Assembly: GCA_012845835.1 (NCBI GenBank)
Contig: JABAKD010000005.1
Span: 13,267,205-13,331,204 of the forward strand
DNA length: 64,000 nucleotides
From: Undaria pinnatifida
Lineage: Eukaryota > Sar > Phaeophyceae > Laminariales > Alariaceae
Direction: 5' to 3'
Part shown: one piece after another, positions 1 to 10,487 of the stretch
How the letters are laid out: every line of letters starts with the position of its first letter
Position numbering within the stretch: position 1 is the first letter of the stretch
The notes under the pieces: model-generated
What the model was told of the DNA's origin: nothing
What the model saw: the letters and a program-made list of their open reading frames with translations, nothing else
Database searches by the model: none
Position numbers and translations under genes: made by a program

Positions 1-23
1 TCTGCCTTACACTGCAGGGCTCT

Positions 24-225
24 GCACGAGTCATAACCCGACCCGCCGTTCGGGTCAGGAGGTGTCTAAAATATCACGGGTCGGTCCGGGAAAGGTGTAG
101 ACAGCTAAACAAAATCGCGGGCCGGGTCGGGCCGGACGGACCGGGTCATCCAACCTGACCCGACCCAGCCCGACCCGGCTAGACCCGACCCGAACCGAAC
201 CGAACCGACCCGTGACGAGCCCCGA
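24..225. mobile_element. MITE-G copy
   Basis: Begins CAGGGCTCTGCACGAGTC and carries GGGTCAGGAGGTGT followed by (GGGTC)n-like sequence in both orientations; the right end near 215-225 is decayed (GTGACGAGCCCCG). Confidence 0.55.
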
Positions 226-261
226 CAAACTGGGAGCCCCGACAAACTGGCCCTTACCAGG

Positions 262-406
262 TTACACAGACGTCCACCCCCGCCTAGCCCCGATGATCTG
301 TCTCATCTTTCTCCCAACGGCCTTTTCTGGGAGCGGCCAGCGTTTCAACACCTCCACAGCGGTTCTGATGTCATAATGACGATGAGACACGGCGATCCTC
401 TGCCCC
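262..406 (-). CDS. Possible last exon, weak
   Basis: After a possible acceptor GCTTACCAG the frame reads HYDIRTAVEVLKRWPLPEKA and ends at TAA (262). It could be a terminal exon of a minus-strand gene, even of the polycystin gene, but nothing ties it there. Confidence 0.15.
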
Positions 407-740
407 CTGGTAAGCCCCGCTCCTCCGTGTATCCCCCAAAAAATCGTGTTGCTGCTATCCTGTCCACCCCCCTTCCCCCACCTATCACTGATAGAAAGTT
501 TTCCCAAATGTTCGGGTTTCGACGATAACGTGCCATTTCTGGCAGGGGCTCTTCTCGAAGTATCCCCGGGGGCGGCCGCAACGGCTGCAGAAGGAGAGGG
601 TATTATCGACATTCCGCCCCCTGGCATGCGCTGCTTATCGGATGGCCATCTCGAACCGGTCATCACGTAATGCGCGGGGCTTCGTACCGAAGAACCCCAT
701 TGCCTGTTTGACATGGGGAGGGTTTGTCGTTCGAAGAAGG

Positions 741-945
741 CGGGAGGGGAGGGGGGGGGGTCCCATTTCATGCATAGCCGAAAGAGTAAGACCATGGAGG
801 GGGAAATATTGGGGGGGGGGGAGATCACTGTAATGCATGCCCGTAGTCTGTCAGACCATAGACCCCGCATTCCTGCGATATCGGCACAGAGCACGTTGGG
901 TTTTCACCGACCACGTAGACATCGGTTGTCCGCCATGGCGAGCGT
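741..945 (-). mobile_element. C-tailed family A, two 3' ends
   Basis: G-run 749-760 followed by TCCCATTTCATGCATAGCC, and G-run 812-821 followed by GTAATGCATGCCCGTAGTC and TTTTCACCGACCACGTAGAC. Confidence 0.55.
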
Positions 946-1587
946 TTGCCGTCGGAACGTGACTTGTGGGGGGGGGAGGGGGGGGCAACTCGCGTTTAAA
1001 TCATGTCGCTATATTCTACAAACATCATTCACCTACGTGTATAATTCCAAGTACAATACTGTATTATGGTACTGTGTCTCCAAAACCACCAATGGGAGCT
1101 ATCCAACTATATCCAACCAATTCCAAGCAGTTAGTCTGCGAGTTGTCCAACTCCAATTACAAGTAGTTACCCTACCGAAACGCTAAACGCGAGTTCAACT
1201 TTGAACTTAGCACGTGGTGAGAGTAAAAAGAACACCGATCCTGTGTCCCCGCAGAATTCTTTTCGAGGATAACGACTGCCATTGGGGGGAAGCATGGTAG
1301 CATAGTCCAGCGTTATCCTCCGTACATGAAAAATAAAAAAATAAAAGCAAGGGAAACGAGCAGAACGGACGCAAAAGACAAAAACAAACAAGGCAACAGA
1401 AAAATAAAACGCAGAACGGATACAAGAAAAAAGAAGAGAAAGAGCAGAACGGATGCAAAGAGAAAAACAAAACACGACAACATACGTATAAAACGCAGAA
1501 AGGGTAGAGAGAAAAAAAGAGAAAAGGAAAAATAGCAGAATAGACGCAAAATAAAAAAAAGAGCGAACAGAGCACAAAAGGATAACG

Positions 1588-2295
1588 GTGTAAGCCAATT
1601 TAGAGTTGCCTGGCGTGTGGTGCGCGCGAGTTGCGGGGTGTTGCCGCGTAGATGGCGAAGAAAATAAAATGACTAGTCTTCACTTAGCACAACCAAAACG
1701 CAAAAAAAAAGAGAAAAACATAGAGCAGAATGGGTGCAAAACGCAAAAAAAAAAGAGAAAAGAAAAAAGAAGATCGAAACAACAGATGGACAAAAAAAAA
1801 GAAAAGAGCAAACATAACGTGCCCCTGAAAACCGTTACCCGGGTGCGCGGGAGATACGGCGCATTGCTGCGTAGATGGCGAAGAAAAGACGGATACTCCT
1901 TCACCCAGCAAAACAAGAACAAAAAACCAAGAGAAACAATAGCAGAATCGATGGAAAAAGAAGAAAAAAACAAAGAGAAGAAAAGAAAGCACAATAAATG
2001 GAAAAATAAACAAAAAAAGATCAAAAAGAAAAATCATGGTGTGGGATGCGCGGGAGTTACGGCAAGTTGCGGCGAAGACTGCGACAAGAAGACGCATCCT
2101 ACTTACCCAAAAAAAACAAGAGAAAAAAACAGCAGAACGGTTGCGAAGAACACAAAACACAAGAAGAGAGCACACTAGATGAAAACAGCGAAAATAAAAA
2201 GCAACAAAAGAGCAAATACGATGTAAGCCTATTGATAGCTACCTGGTTTGGGGTGCACGGGAGTTTCGGTGCGTTGCGGCGTAGACCGCGTTGAG
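1588..2295. repeat. Four ~210-bp tandem units, strongly purine-rich plus strand
   Basis: GC-rich heads (TGCGCGCGAGTTGCGG, GTGCGCGGGAGATACGG and like) at 1623, 1841, 2047 and 2255 are separated by A/G-rich stretches with AGCAGAACGG words. The A/G-rich start reaches back to 1320. Long open frames here are compositional, not genes. Confidence 0.75.
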
Positions 2296-2618
2296 CAGAC
2301 GGATGCGCCAGCTTCCTAGAGTGGTCGCGACCGTCTCCCGTAGGGTGTCTGTTGCTCCTTCCGCGCTTCTGTTCTGAACCATCTACGGGGAGGAGCGGGG
2401 TGGCGGGGGGGGGGGGGGGGGGGGGGCAGCACAACAGATACGTGCGAAAAAAATTGGTCGACACCGGCGCGCGAAACAACCGTACAAAGGAAAAAAAGGA
2501 TATTAATAGGCCGGTGAGTAGCCTAAACTTCACGCGTGTTAATTCTTGGGTCGATGAGCAAAAGCCTGCCATTAGTAACTTAGTTACCACACACCTGTCA
2601 CTTGTAGTCTACATCAAT

Positions 2619-2829
2619 CAGGGCTTTTCGTGGATCAAGTCGTTTCTCGCGGGTCGAATCGGGCCAGGTCACGGTTACCCGTGATATTTGACAACCTCCT
2701 GAGCCGACCCGACCCGACCCGACCCGTGAGACTTCCAACACCACCTGACCCAACCCGACCCGAACCGCGAGGTTTCGAAAAGCCTCAAACACGACCCGTG
2801 GGCTGGGTCATGATCCGTGAAAAGCCCTG
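2619..2829. mobile_element. MITE-G copy (hAT-like) with GGGTC core
   Basis: Starts CAGGGCTTTTCGTGG and ends GTGAAAAGCCCTG, so the ends are inverted repeats. Flanking 8-mers ACATCAAT and AGATCAAG agree at six positions, compatible with an old 8-bp target duplication as made by hAT transposases. The inside is built of GACCC/GGGTC pentamers. Best preserved of five copies. Confidence 0.7.
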
Positions 2830-5738
2830 AGATCAAGAGACAGCAAATCACACGTCGAATATATCAGTATCTGCCTGATCTATATCGCACAGATCTATGG
2901 GTTGGAACAACCCATCTCACGTCGAACAGATCACCATGTGGAAGATCTAGATCATGCGGATCTAGATCTGCTAGATCTGTGGGTTGGAACATGCTATCAT
3001 ACACATCCTACAGATGATCACGCGAAGCCCCGTCCGCGCCTCTGTTCTGCACCCTCTACAGGCAGGGGAGGGTGGCACAACAGATCACAGGCCTGACAGA
3101 TCATCATCTTCATGACCTAGATCGTACAGATTAACAACACATCATACGTCGAACACATCACAACCTGCCTGACCTAGGTCATACAGATTTGTGGGTCGGG
3201 ACACATCGATAGATCCTGCACATCGTACAGAACATCACGCGCTTCCCCCCCCCAGCGACCAAGAGCGAAAAAAACTCCATTGTATTACCCTCGCACAGCC
3301 CGCAGGATAGCAGGTTGGGTGACACAACAAATACCGGTACAAAGATACCAAGATAGAAGATTGCCAGAGTTTGGGGACCGGCCAAGAAAAATCTCATATT
3401 TGTTGCGAGAAGGGACTACGTACGTATCTGGTGGGTGTTGCGGTTTAGATTACGTGGTTGAATAATTGACACTGATTGCACCAGCCTGGCCGTGTTTGAT
3501 TGGTCGCGTGAGTGGCAATACTAAATGGATACGGCACGGGACGGTGCCGACAGGCTGGTAGAATACGCGAACAGACAAGGGTGTTGTTGCCAGTAGCTGG
3601 CCAGCAGCCGCCGAGCCAGGTGCCCGCAGGTTGGCAGGTTGGGTGACACACCAAAACCAATGCACGACTGTAAATACGGTTGTGAGTTGGCTGGCGTGTA
3701 ATTTGGCTACGTATGATAGTACCCATTGCTGCGTGGGGCAATTTTGGGAGTTGTATCTACGTCTTTGCATTACGGTCTGTGTAATGATCAGTTCCCAAAT
3801 TAGACATTTACGAAAAGAAAAGAGCGTTGCGGAAAAGAGATAAAAAAAGAAATTAAAACCATCCCTGCAAGTAGGAACGATCAACCAGGCAGGTGAGTTG
3901 AAACAACCCCAAGGAGATAGACCTGACGGGGGCATGATAAATATTGTAGGAAAAATTGCTGTTGCGCAGGCAGCACCATCATTCGCTGGCAGGTCAGTAC
4001 ACCGTTTTAGCGAGCGCAACGTTACGAAAAAGCAACACAGCTGTTGGTAGGTGCTCCATTTGGACAGTGTATATTTCAACACACCCAAACCCCTCGGACC
4101 AATTCCAACGCCGATTTTCTCGACGACCGGCAGGGAGCAAGCGCCGAGCGTCATGTCTACGAATCAATAGAAAGCACGTCGACGAGATCATCCGACAGCC
4201 GCCATTTTTCGATTGTGTTTGTGGCCGCCTGCGTTTGCAACAAACGATTTCGGTCCATACTATAATCGGTCCATGCGATAATCTGATCATTCTGCGCACT
4301 ACTACTACACAGCAACTCGCATGTAGAGGTACAAAAGCTGAAGCTAATATGCCCAGCTGGTAGTTTGTTCAAAAATGAAACTACCACGCACCCCCTAGTA
4401 CCCGTATTGAGGGTGTTAAGCTTTCCCGCTATTAAAATGGTACTGCATCACGCTTGTCAAATACGGTACACACTTAAGAGACAAAAAAATAACCTACACA
4501 TAACACCATTGTCGGCAGCTACATAGATTTACGCGGCACAACATCGCAAAACACGTTATATTCATAAATCTGTGTTGGCGGTTACAAAGATTTCGACGGC
4601 GCAACATATGGAAAAAGTCTTATATGGCGAAGCGGGATAACACGCGAAGATTTGTTTTGCTACTGCTATACATCATGCAACGATCCGTCGTCGCGTTAAT
4701 TCGTACTTCGCACATACCTCGGGATCCATGACGTCTCTGTGATGCGGTTGGCCAGAAACTCTCACCAAGGACTACTGTTAATACTAAATACCAAAAATGA
4801 ACATCGCGAAACGGATGAACACGTGAGGAAAATTATGTTACTGCTGTTGTAACATTCTGTCGTCGCGTTAATCCGTACTTCTTCGTACCAGTATAGAGAA
4901 GAGGGATCAATGACGTCTCTCTGCTGCGACCAGGCGGAGACTGCCACCCACAGCCACTACTGCCGCAATGATTTGCCGTTCATCAACGCGGCATTTCGTC
5001 GCAGAGAGCAGTTACTCGGGTAAAACGAAAACACTACTGGTGGTGATAATTGTGCTTTGATGACGAGATAAATCAGGTAAAGGTGTCACAACAAAAAGGG
5101 AACCTCGCGATGGTTGGGGGAAACTCGAAATGGAACTATCAGGAAAACCTTTTCGAGAAAAAAAAGCAAGCGGCATTGCGCTTTAAGTGGGCGGGGAAAT
5201 GACAAAACCCTAAGGTGAACCGTTACGATACGATCATTATTTGCCGAACGAGACAGAACATCTTTTCCGAAAAAAAAAACGTGGTCACAAAGAAACCGAG
5301 GGAAATCGCGATGGAACGCTTTAAGGTTTTAGAGGGTGTTAGTCCGCTTGGCCACAGGTAAAAGGTTGACCAATTGCCTGCCCAAACGAAGCCTTGTAAC
5401 ACTATTTCCTCCTGGAACTGCGGGACAGCAGTTCGGCCAGATATATGGGCGGACGTGTCAATATCCAAGCGGTTCCATTTCCTGGGGATACCGGGGAGAT
5501 TATTTTTCAAGTTCGACATGGGGAAAGTCGTGGAAGTTCATGATTGGTGGGCGATGAGACTCGAACACACGACCCAAAAAAACATGGTATGTCGACGACG
5601 CCATTTGTCAACGTACCATAGGATAATATTCCGTTTGGTCAATGGCAAAATGTTGACCAATTGCCTGCCCAAACTAAGCCTCAAGACGAACGGGAGAACG
5701 TGTGAGAAAAAAAAACGCTGACTTGCGCCTGCTGCTCG
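2830..5738. other. No gene recognised
   Basis: 2830-3240 is GATCTG/GGGTTGGAAC-rich repeat. 3240-4380 and 4960-5738 hold no motif, splice-bounded exon or repeat that I can name; the long open frame 3450-4154 on the minus strand shows no domain. Confidence 0.5.
4540..4960. repeat. Two ~175-bp tandem units
   Basis: CGTCGTCGCGTTAATTCGTA and GGATCCATGACGTCTCTGTG at 4688-4740 recur at 4858-4925. No gene seen from 3.24 to 5.74 kb otherwise. Confidence 0.6.
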
Positions 5739-5739
5739 C

Positions 5740-6200
5740 GGGGGGGGGGGGGGGGCTCTACTCAATTCGTGCATGGCCGTAGTCGTATGACCATAGACCC
5801 TCGTATCCCTACTCTGCGGGACGGAGAACGTCGGGTTTTCACCAGCCAGGCAGAAATTGCTTGCACCAAGCGCGAAGCGACGTGAGGTGTTCGGCGAGTC
5901 GCATGAAGGGCGAACTGCATCCTTCCAAGAACCGCTTATAAGACGGACTTCGGCACCTTGCGCCTACTTTCTTGCTTATGGATGACAGCGCCAAGGAGTT
6001 ACTTTGTTTTCTGGTGTGGCCACTCCAGAGACAGCAATGGGTATTACTATGTAACTGCCTCGTGGGTGCCTTACCATATTCACACTACGTGGTGCGCTCA
6101 TTCCCCTTGTGCGGGGTTAGGGTTCTCCACCCCGCACAATATGATCTACTCGATCAATCACCATCATAGTGACCGCCTAAAAAAAAAAAAAAAAACGGTA
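5740..6200 (-). mobile_element. C-tailed SINE-like family A, long copy
   Basis: Read on the minus strand it ends GCATGAATTGAG..-like sequence and then a C-run (plus-strand G-run 5741-5757). About 430 bases are shared with 35395-35830, including GGATGACAGCGCCAAGGAG and TGTGGCCACTCCAGAGACAG. Both long copies are followed by an A-run and GTTGTCTACCTTACG-type sequence to about 6290. Confidence 0.65.
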
Positions 6201-6379
6201 CCCTGGTTGTCTACCTTACGCAGGGATTGGCATGTTTTACAGCGTCGTTGCCAACCAACGCCAACCCCAATAGATACATAATGTTTTACAGCGTCGGTGC
6301 CAACCGAGGCCAACTAGTTTGTCGCGGGGGGGGGGGGGGGGGAAGCGACAAAATAGTTGAGACAGACAAATCGAGACGA

Positions 6380-6990
6380 AAATTGACAACTATTTCCGAA
6401 TAAAAGTTCGGAACGCCCTTGCGGAAAACATGACAATTTATTGCCGAAAAAAACTTAAGGCATCATTGCCGGGAATTGAAAAGAGTCTATTGCCGAAAAC
6501 ATGACGGGAATATTGCGGGAAAAAATGACCGAACACTGTTATGGCGGAAAAAATAACGGGCAGGTGGCAAGAAAATCGTAATGGAACGCAACCAAAAGCA
6601 AAACCCGAGCAAATGTTCAGAGGAGGTGGCACAACGCTGGTAAGGCAAGAAACATGTGGCCGATCGGGAAAACCAATACCAGGTATGTCATGACAAAACA
6701 AAACAAACGACGGCGAACGGCGTCAATTGCTTTTATCTTTTGTTTTTACTCGTCTGAAAGCGGCGGGGAGCGGGGAGAGCGGGCGAGAGCGGGCAGCGGG
6801 GGAGGCGACACAATATCGAGAAGAGTCGTGCAGGTACGCGAATTTATTGCCGGAAAAAAACCGGGACGGGATATTTTCCAGAAAACTGCCGACGGTGTAT
6901 TGCCGCAAAAAATACGGGACAGAGAATTGCCGAAAATATGACTTGGCAGTATTAATGCGGAAAATATTATGGAACATTATCTTCAAAAAA
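6380..6990. repeat. TTGCCGGAAAAAA-type degenerate short repeats
   Basis: Many TTGCCG(A/G)AAA..CGGGA words in 6380-6570 and 6840-6990; not a clean period. Confidence 0.5.
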
Positions 6991-7039
6991 AATGTCCACG
7001 GGCATCAGAGAGGCAATAAGAAATCGTAAAGGAACGTAA

Positions 7040-8865
7040 CAGCAACACACGATGAGTAAAATTGTTGCCTCGCACGGCAGAGCTCACCCCTTCTTCGACA
7101 AATTGGTTTGAGCACACCGTGTATGAGACGAAGCACCCCAGCTACAATCGCACGTACGTGTGAGATTTTTCAGATGCGCACGCAAGTTTCCTTTTCTTGT
7201 TTTTTCAGACCTTCTAGCAAAATCCGGGGGGGGGGGGGGGGAGCCCAGCCTCCATCCGTTTTCGGCCGTGTACCAGTCTTGGTCCATCTGCAAAACGTAG
7301 ACTTGGTTTGACCTCAGCAATGAAGTCACACCGCGGACATACCGGGCCAGGCTTCTCCGACCGAACCCCATAAAGGTTTGGCCGAGAAGTTGAGATAGCC
7401 ACCTAGGAACACGCAAAATTTAGTAGCGCATGTATCGCAGGACTTCCCTGCCGACCTGAAGCCGATCGAGTCCCTCAAAGGGTTGGGGTAAGGGTTAGGG
7501 TTAGGGTTGACTTTGGGGATAGGTTGGCCTGGGCGCCATACACATGCCGTAAAAAAGAAATTACGTGCAAATCTAGAACGTACGTGCAAGCGCACGCTAA
7601 CTGGAGAAGAAGGGGAGTGTACCTCTCTATGCTGGTTGATTGGGTTTTGACTGGGTTAGTGTTAGGGCTGGGGCTATAGGGTTAGACACAGTTCGAAAGT
7701 GTTGTGTCTACCGTTTTCTCGGGTGACCCTCCCATGTGCGGGCACGTGAGGCGGCACTTGACGTTCCAGTGGGAAAAATTGTGGCCGAAAAGGGCGCGAG
7801 CAGTGCACCACAGCACGGTGTACCACGACACATCCTGTCCCCCGCAGCTGGGAAAAAATGAACGTTTCATATTCTCCTAAAACAAAGGGAGACAGGCGCT
7901 TGTTTTACAAAAATATTCCAAGTTATGTCAGCTCTCAATTCGACAAATTTAGGGTCGATCCTATAGATCTATATACGCAAGCTGCGTCAGCTGCGTGATA
8001 CACCGGCCGTTCGTTTTCACACATGTACTATAAATATTAATATCCCTTAAATGTGTATGACTTCTCTGTGTATGTTGCCAGGTTGAACATCAACAAAACA
8101 CAATCACAAATAATTACAGTAGTTACCATAATTGCTTCATACCTAGGTAGTACGTTGTTATGATTCATGATTGTTAATGGTCATATTAGATACTGGTATA
8201 TACAGCAGTAGTAAAACCTGATCAACAGTAATAATGATACGATGGTACCACCAACACATCTATCATCTCAACTATTACTATTGAACATCAACCCTGCAAG
8301 GAAACATGACAGGCGTGCAAAAACTGAACATAAAATAATCCGTGGTTTGTTGTGACAACAAATTACGAGAGTAAAAGTGTTTTGGTTCATTTTTTTCTTC
8401 AAACTATTGTTTTTTGTCAGTTCACCCCTTTCTAGTACACCGGTGCTCTGCTTTTTTTCTGTACAGTATCTGAACCGGGGGGAGAGTGAGATCCACCTGG
8501 CGTTGGAGGGAGGGCCAGTGCTACTACGTACAGCTGGAGAGCAAATTCGATGAAAATCGACGCCATGTGCAATAAAATCAAGGGGCTGTTACAGACACAG
8601 GCCACCCTTTGCAGGTTTCTCTACTAGACAGGTTCCACGTTGGTCACCCACTTGTACCAGATAAGCTCTTGTGTTAGTTCCACACACGCCACGGACGAAC
8701 TGAATAGCGTTCAATTCCGCGAGGCAAAGGCATCATCCCCTTTTTCCTAAACGCACATGCCTTCAAAGGCATGTGAAACCCTTATATATCAAGCCGTATC
8801 CCATATCTTAAGCCTTGTTAGACTTCCAGGGGAATACCAAAACACGAGCATAACAAGCTGAAAAG
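7040..8865. other. No gene recognised; AT-rich from about 7.9 kb
   Basis: Contains a G-run (7227-7241), the TTAGGG tract, and overlapping short frames on both strands at 7682-7870 without domains. Downstream polycystin exons might lie here but none was found. Confidence 0.4.
7484..7512. repeat. Interstitial telomere-like TTAGGG tract
   Basis: Three to four TTAGGG units. Others: 20448-20490, 23693-23713, 24116-24137, 39790-39850 and, as CCCTAA, 56090-56115. Confidence 0.8.
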
Positions 8866-9045
8866 TGGGAATGCTGAACCCTATGCTCGAAAAAATGAAG
8901 GCAAGTACAGGGGGGGGGAAGGAAAGACACGTGATCACGGCTCAGCCAGAAGGTCGCTGAGGGCAAAACCTCTTGCGGGTTGAGCTGCAGAGTAAACTGA
9001 TGATTGAAAAGAAGAAGAAAAAAAAAATCCCGGAGAGTAACTGCA
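8866..9045 (+). mobile_element. SINE-1-related fragment, second subfamily
   Basis: Shares GGGAATGCTGAACCCTATGC and CACGTGATCACGGCTC with SINE-1 but continues CAGAAGGTCGCTGAGGGC. A like copy lies at 55192-55372. Confidence 0.5.
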
Positions 9046-9788
9046 GCAAAAGCGCTAAATGCAACCTTGGCGAACTGTTTCTCAATATTGCGCAGGTCTA
9101 GCGCGGGAGCGACATGAAACAATGTTTATTAGCCTCTACGGGACTTCAGGTTTCGAGGGGGGGGGGGAACGTCCAAAAACGGATGACGATCACGTACGTC
9201 GGAACCCCATGACGATTGCGGACGTCAAAACGTGATGACGATTGCGGACGTCAAAACGTGATGAAGATTGCAGCACCGGCCATATGAAGCAAGCCGGGCT
9301 GCTCGGGTGGTATCAGGGGATAAGTCCGGGGAAAGGAGGTGAAAGACGCGCGCGCAGCAGCAGCGCAATGATTTTTGCATATGCTGCACGCTCGTTCCAG
9401 ACACTAGGTTAGATCGACAATGAAAGATTACGGTATTGCCTTGGTAGAAAAACCTGCCAACGTCGGACAGGTCAAATCCCAATTCACGATCTGTGTCTCC
9501 CGGGGAAGACAGATCCCTGGTCTACACGATCTGTATGGCACATATCTATCGTGTTGCGTTAGGGTGGGAGCCGAAAGATCTGTGTAACCTAGAATATATT
9601 TCCTGGGTTGGATTGGAAATACACAGATCCTGCACAACGTGCCGCAACGACAGGTAAAGTATCTACATGATCTGCATGATCTACATGATACTAGATGATG
9701 AATCTGTCCGACGTATGGAAACCCGGAAAGGCCGAGAACCTACGGTCTAGGTGCATGGTACACGGCACGGTAGTGAAGCACGCATGTA

Positions 9789-9946
9789 CTTCTCAGGGCT
9801 ATTTACGGGTTATGACCCGACCCGCCGATCACGTCAGGAGGTTATCGAAATCTCGCTGGTCGAGTGGTTTCGGGTCAGGAGGTGTTTGGTTTCTCACGGG
9901 ACGGGTCGGGTCCGGTCGGGTCGGGTCGGGTCAGGCTGTTTTGAAA
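9789..9946. mobile_element. MITE-G copy, right end missing
   Basis: Left end CAGGGCTATTTACGGG, then the shared GTCAGGAGGT segment and GGGTC repeats; the right inverted end is not recognisable. Confidence 0.5.
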
Positions 9947-10427
9947 TACGCGGATGGCAGGTGCGCAGAGGAATCCAGCGGACGCATCGAGTGAAGATAC
10001 AAGACCCCTCTCCTTTGGCTCAGTGTGAGACCCTCCAGACAGAATCGGAAAACACAACGAAGATCTTTCTAAATCAAGCACGAGTGAGTGACAACGCCGA
10101 ACTGCTTCACCGCCATGGAACCGCTTCACCGCTTTATGCTAGCAACCGACAACAGCATCATATCGCGCCTGAAAGCCGCCCAGGAGGGTGTACAAACCCC
10201 GTAGCGTAGCACACGCGATCGATCCATCACAGCAGCTTCGCTGCACGAGTTTCGACGAAAAGCATAGGTTTCACAGCTTCGGTGTCATGCCATAGAAGCA
10301 GTAGCGATCGAAAATACCACACACCCAGCTTGCAAGCATGAGTTTCGACAAAAAATCTCCATCTCACCGCTGAGGTGCCTTACATGTCAGAAATAAAACG
10401 ATTGCGGAGCCGGTAACGGTATCATAC

Positions 10428-10487
10428 CTGGAAGCCGTCCAGCAGGATGGAAATGACGATGTTGAGAAGCAGGATGCCTTGCAGGGT
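10428..10487 (-). CDS. Polycystin exon: S6
   Basis: 60 nt, acceptor GTGCACAG|ACC, donor TTCCAG|GTATGA, phase 0 both sides. It encodes TLQGILLLNIVISILLDGFQ, the pore-lining S6 with the conserved L-L-N and D-x-F. The C-rich tail of an inserted LINE fragment (plus-strand G-run 10508-10541) lies about 20 bases upstream and supplies the pyrimidine-rich stretch. Downstream cytoplasmic exons were not found. Confidence 0.85.

Noticed and set aside
1167..2178. Long Lys/Arg-rich plus-strand and Phe/Leu-rich minus-strand frames
   Set aside because: They follow from the A/G-rich tandem array and show no domain.
3450..4154. 234-codon minus-strand frame
   Set aside because: Composition is irregular with scattered Trp and Cys, and no motif or splice support was found.
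7084..7416. Possible further polycystin exon on the minus strand
   Set aside because: The frame is open and has an AG before MDQDWYTAENG, but no donor or phase link to the S6 exon could be argued.
7484..7512. Chromosome end
   Set aside because: Only a few TTAGGG units, with ordinary sequence on both sides; interstitial.
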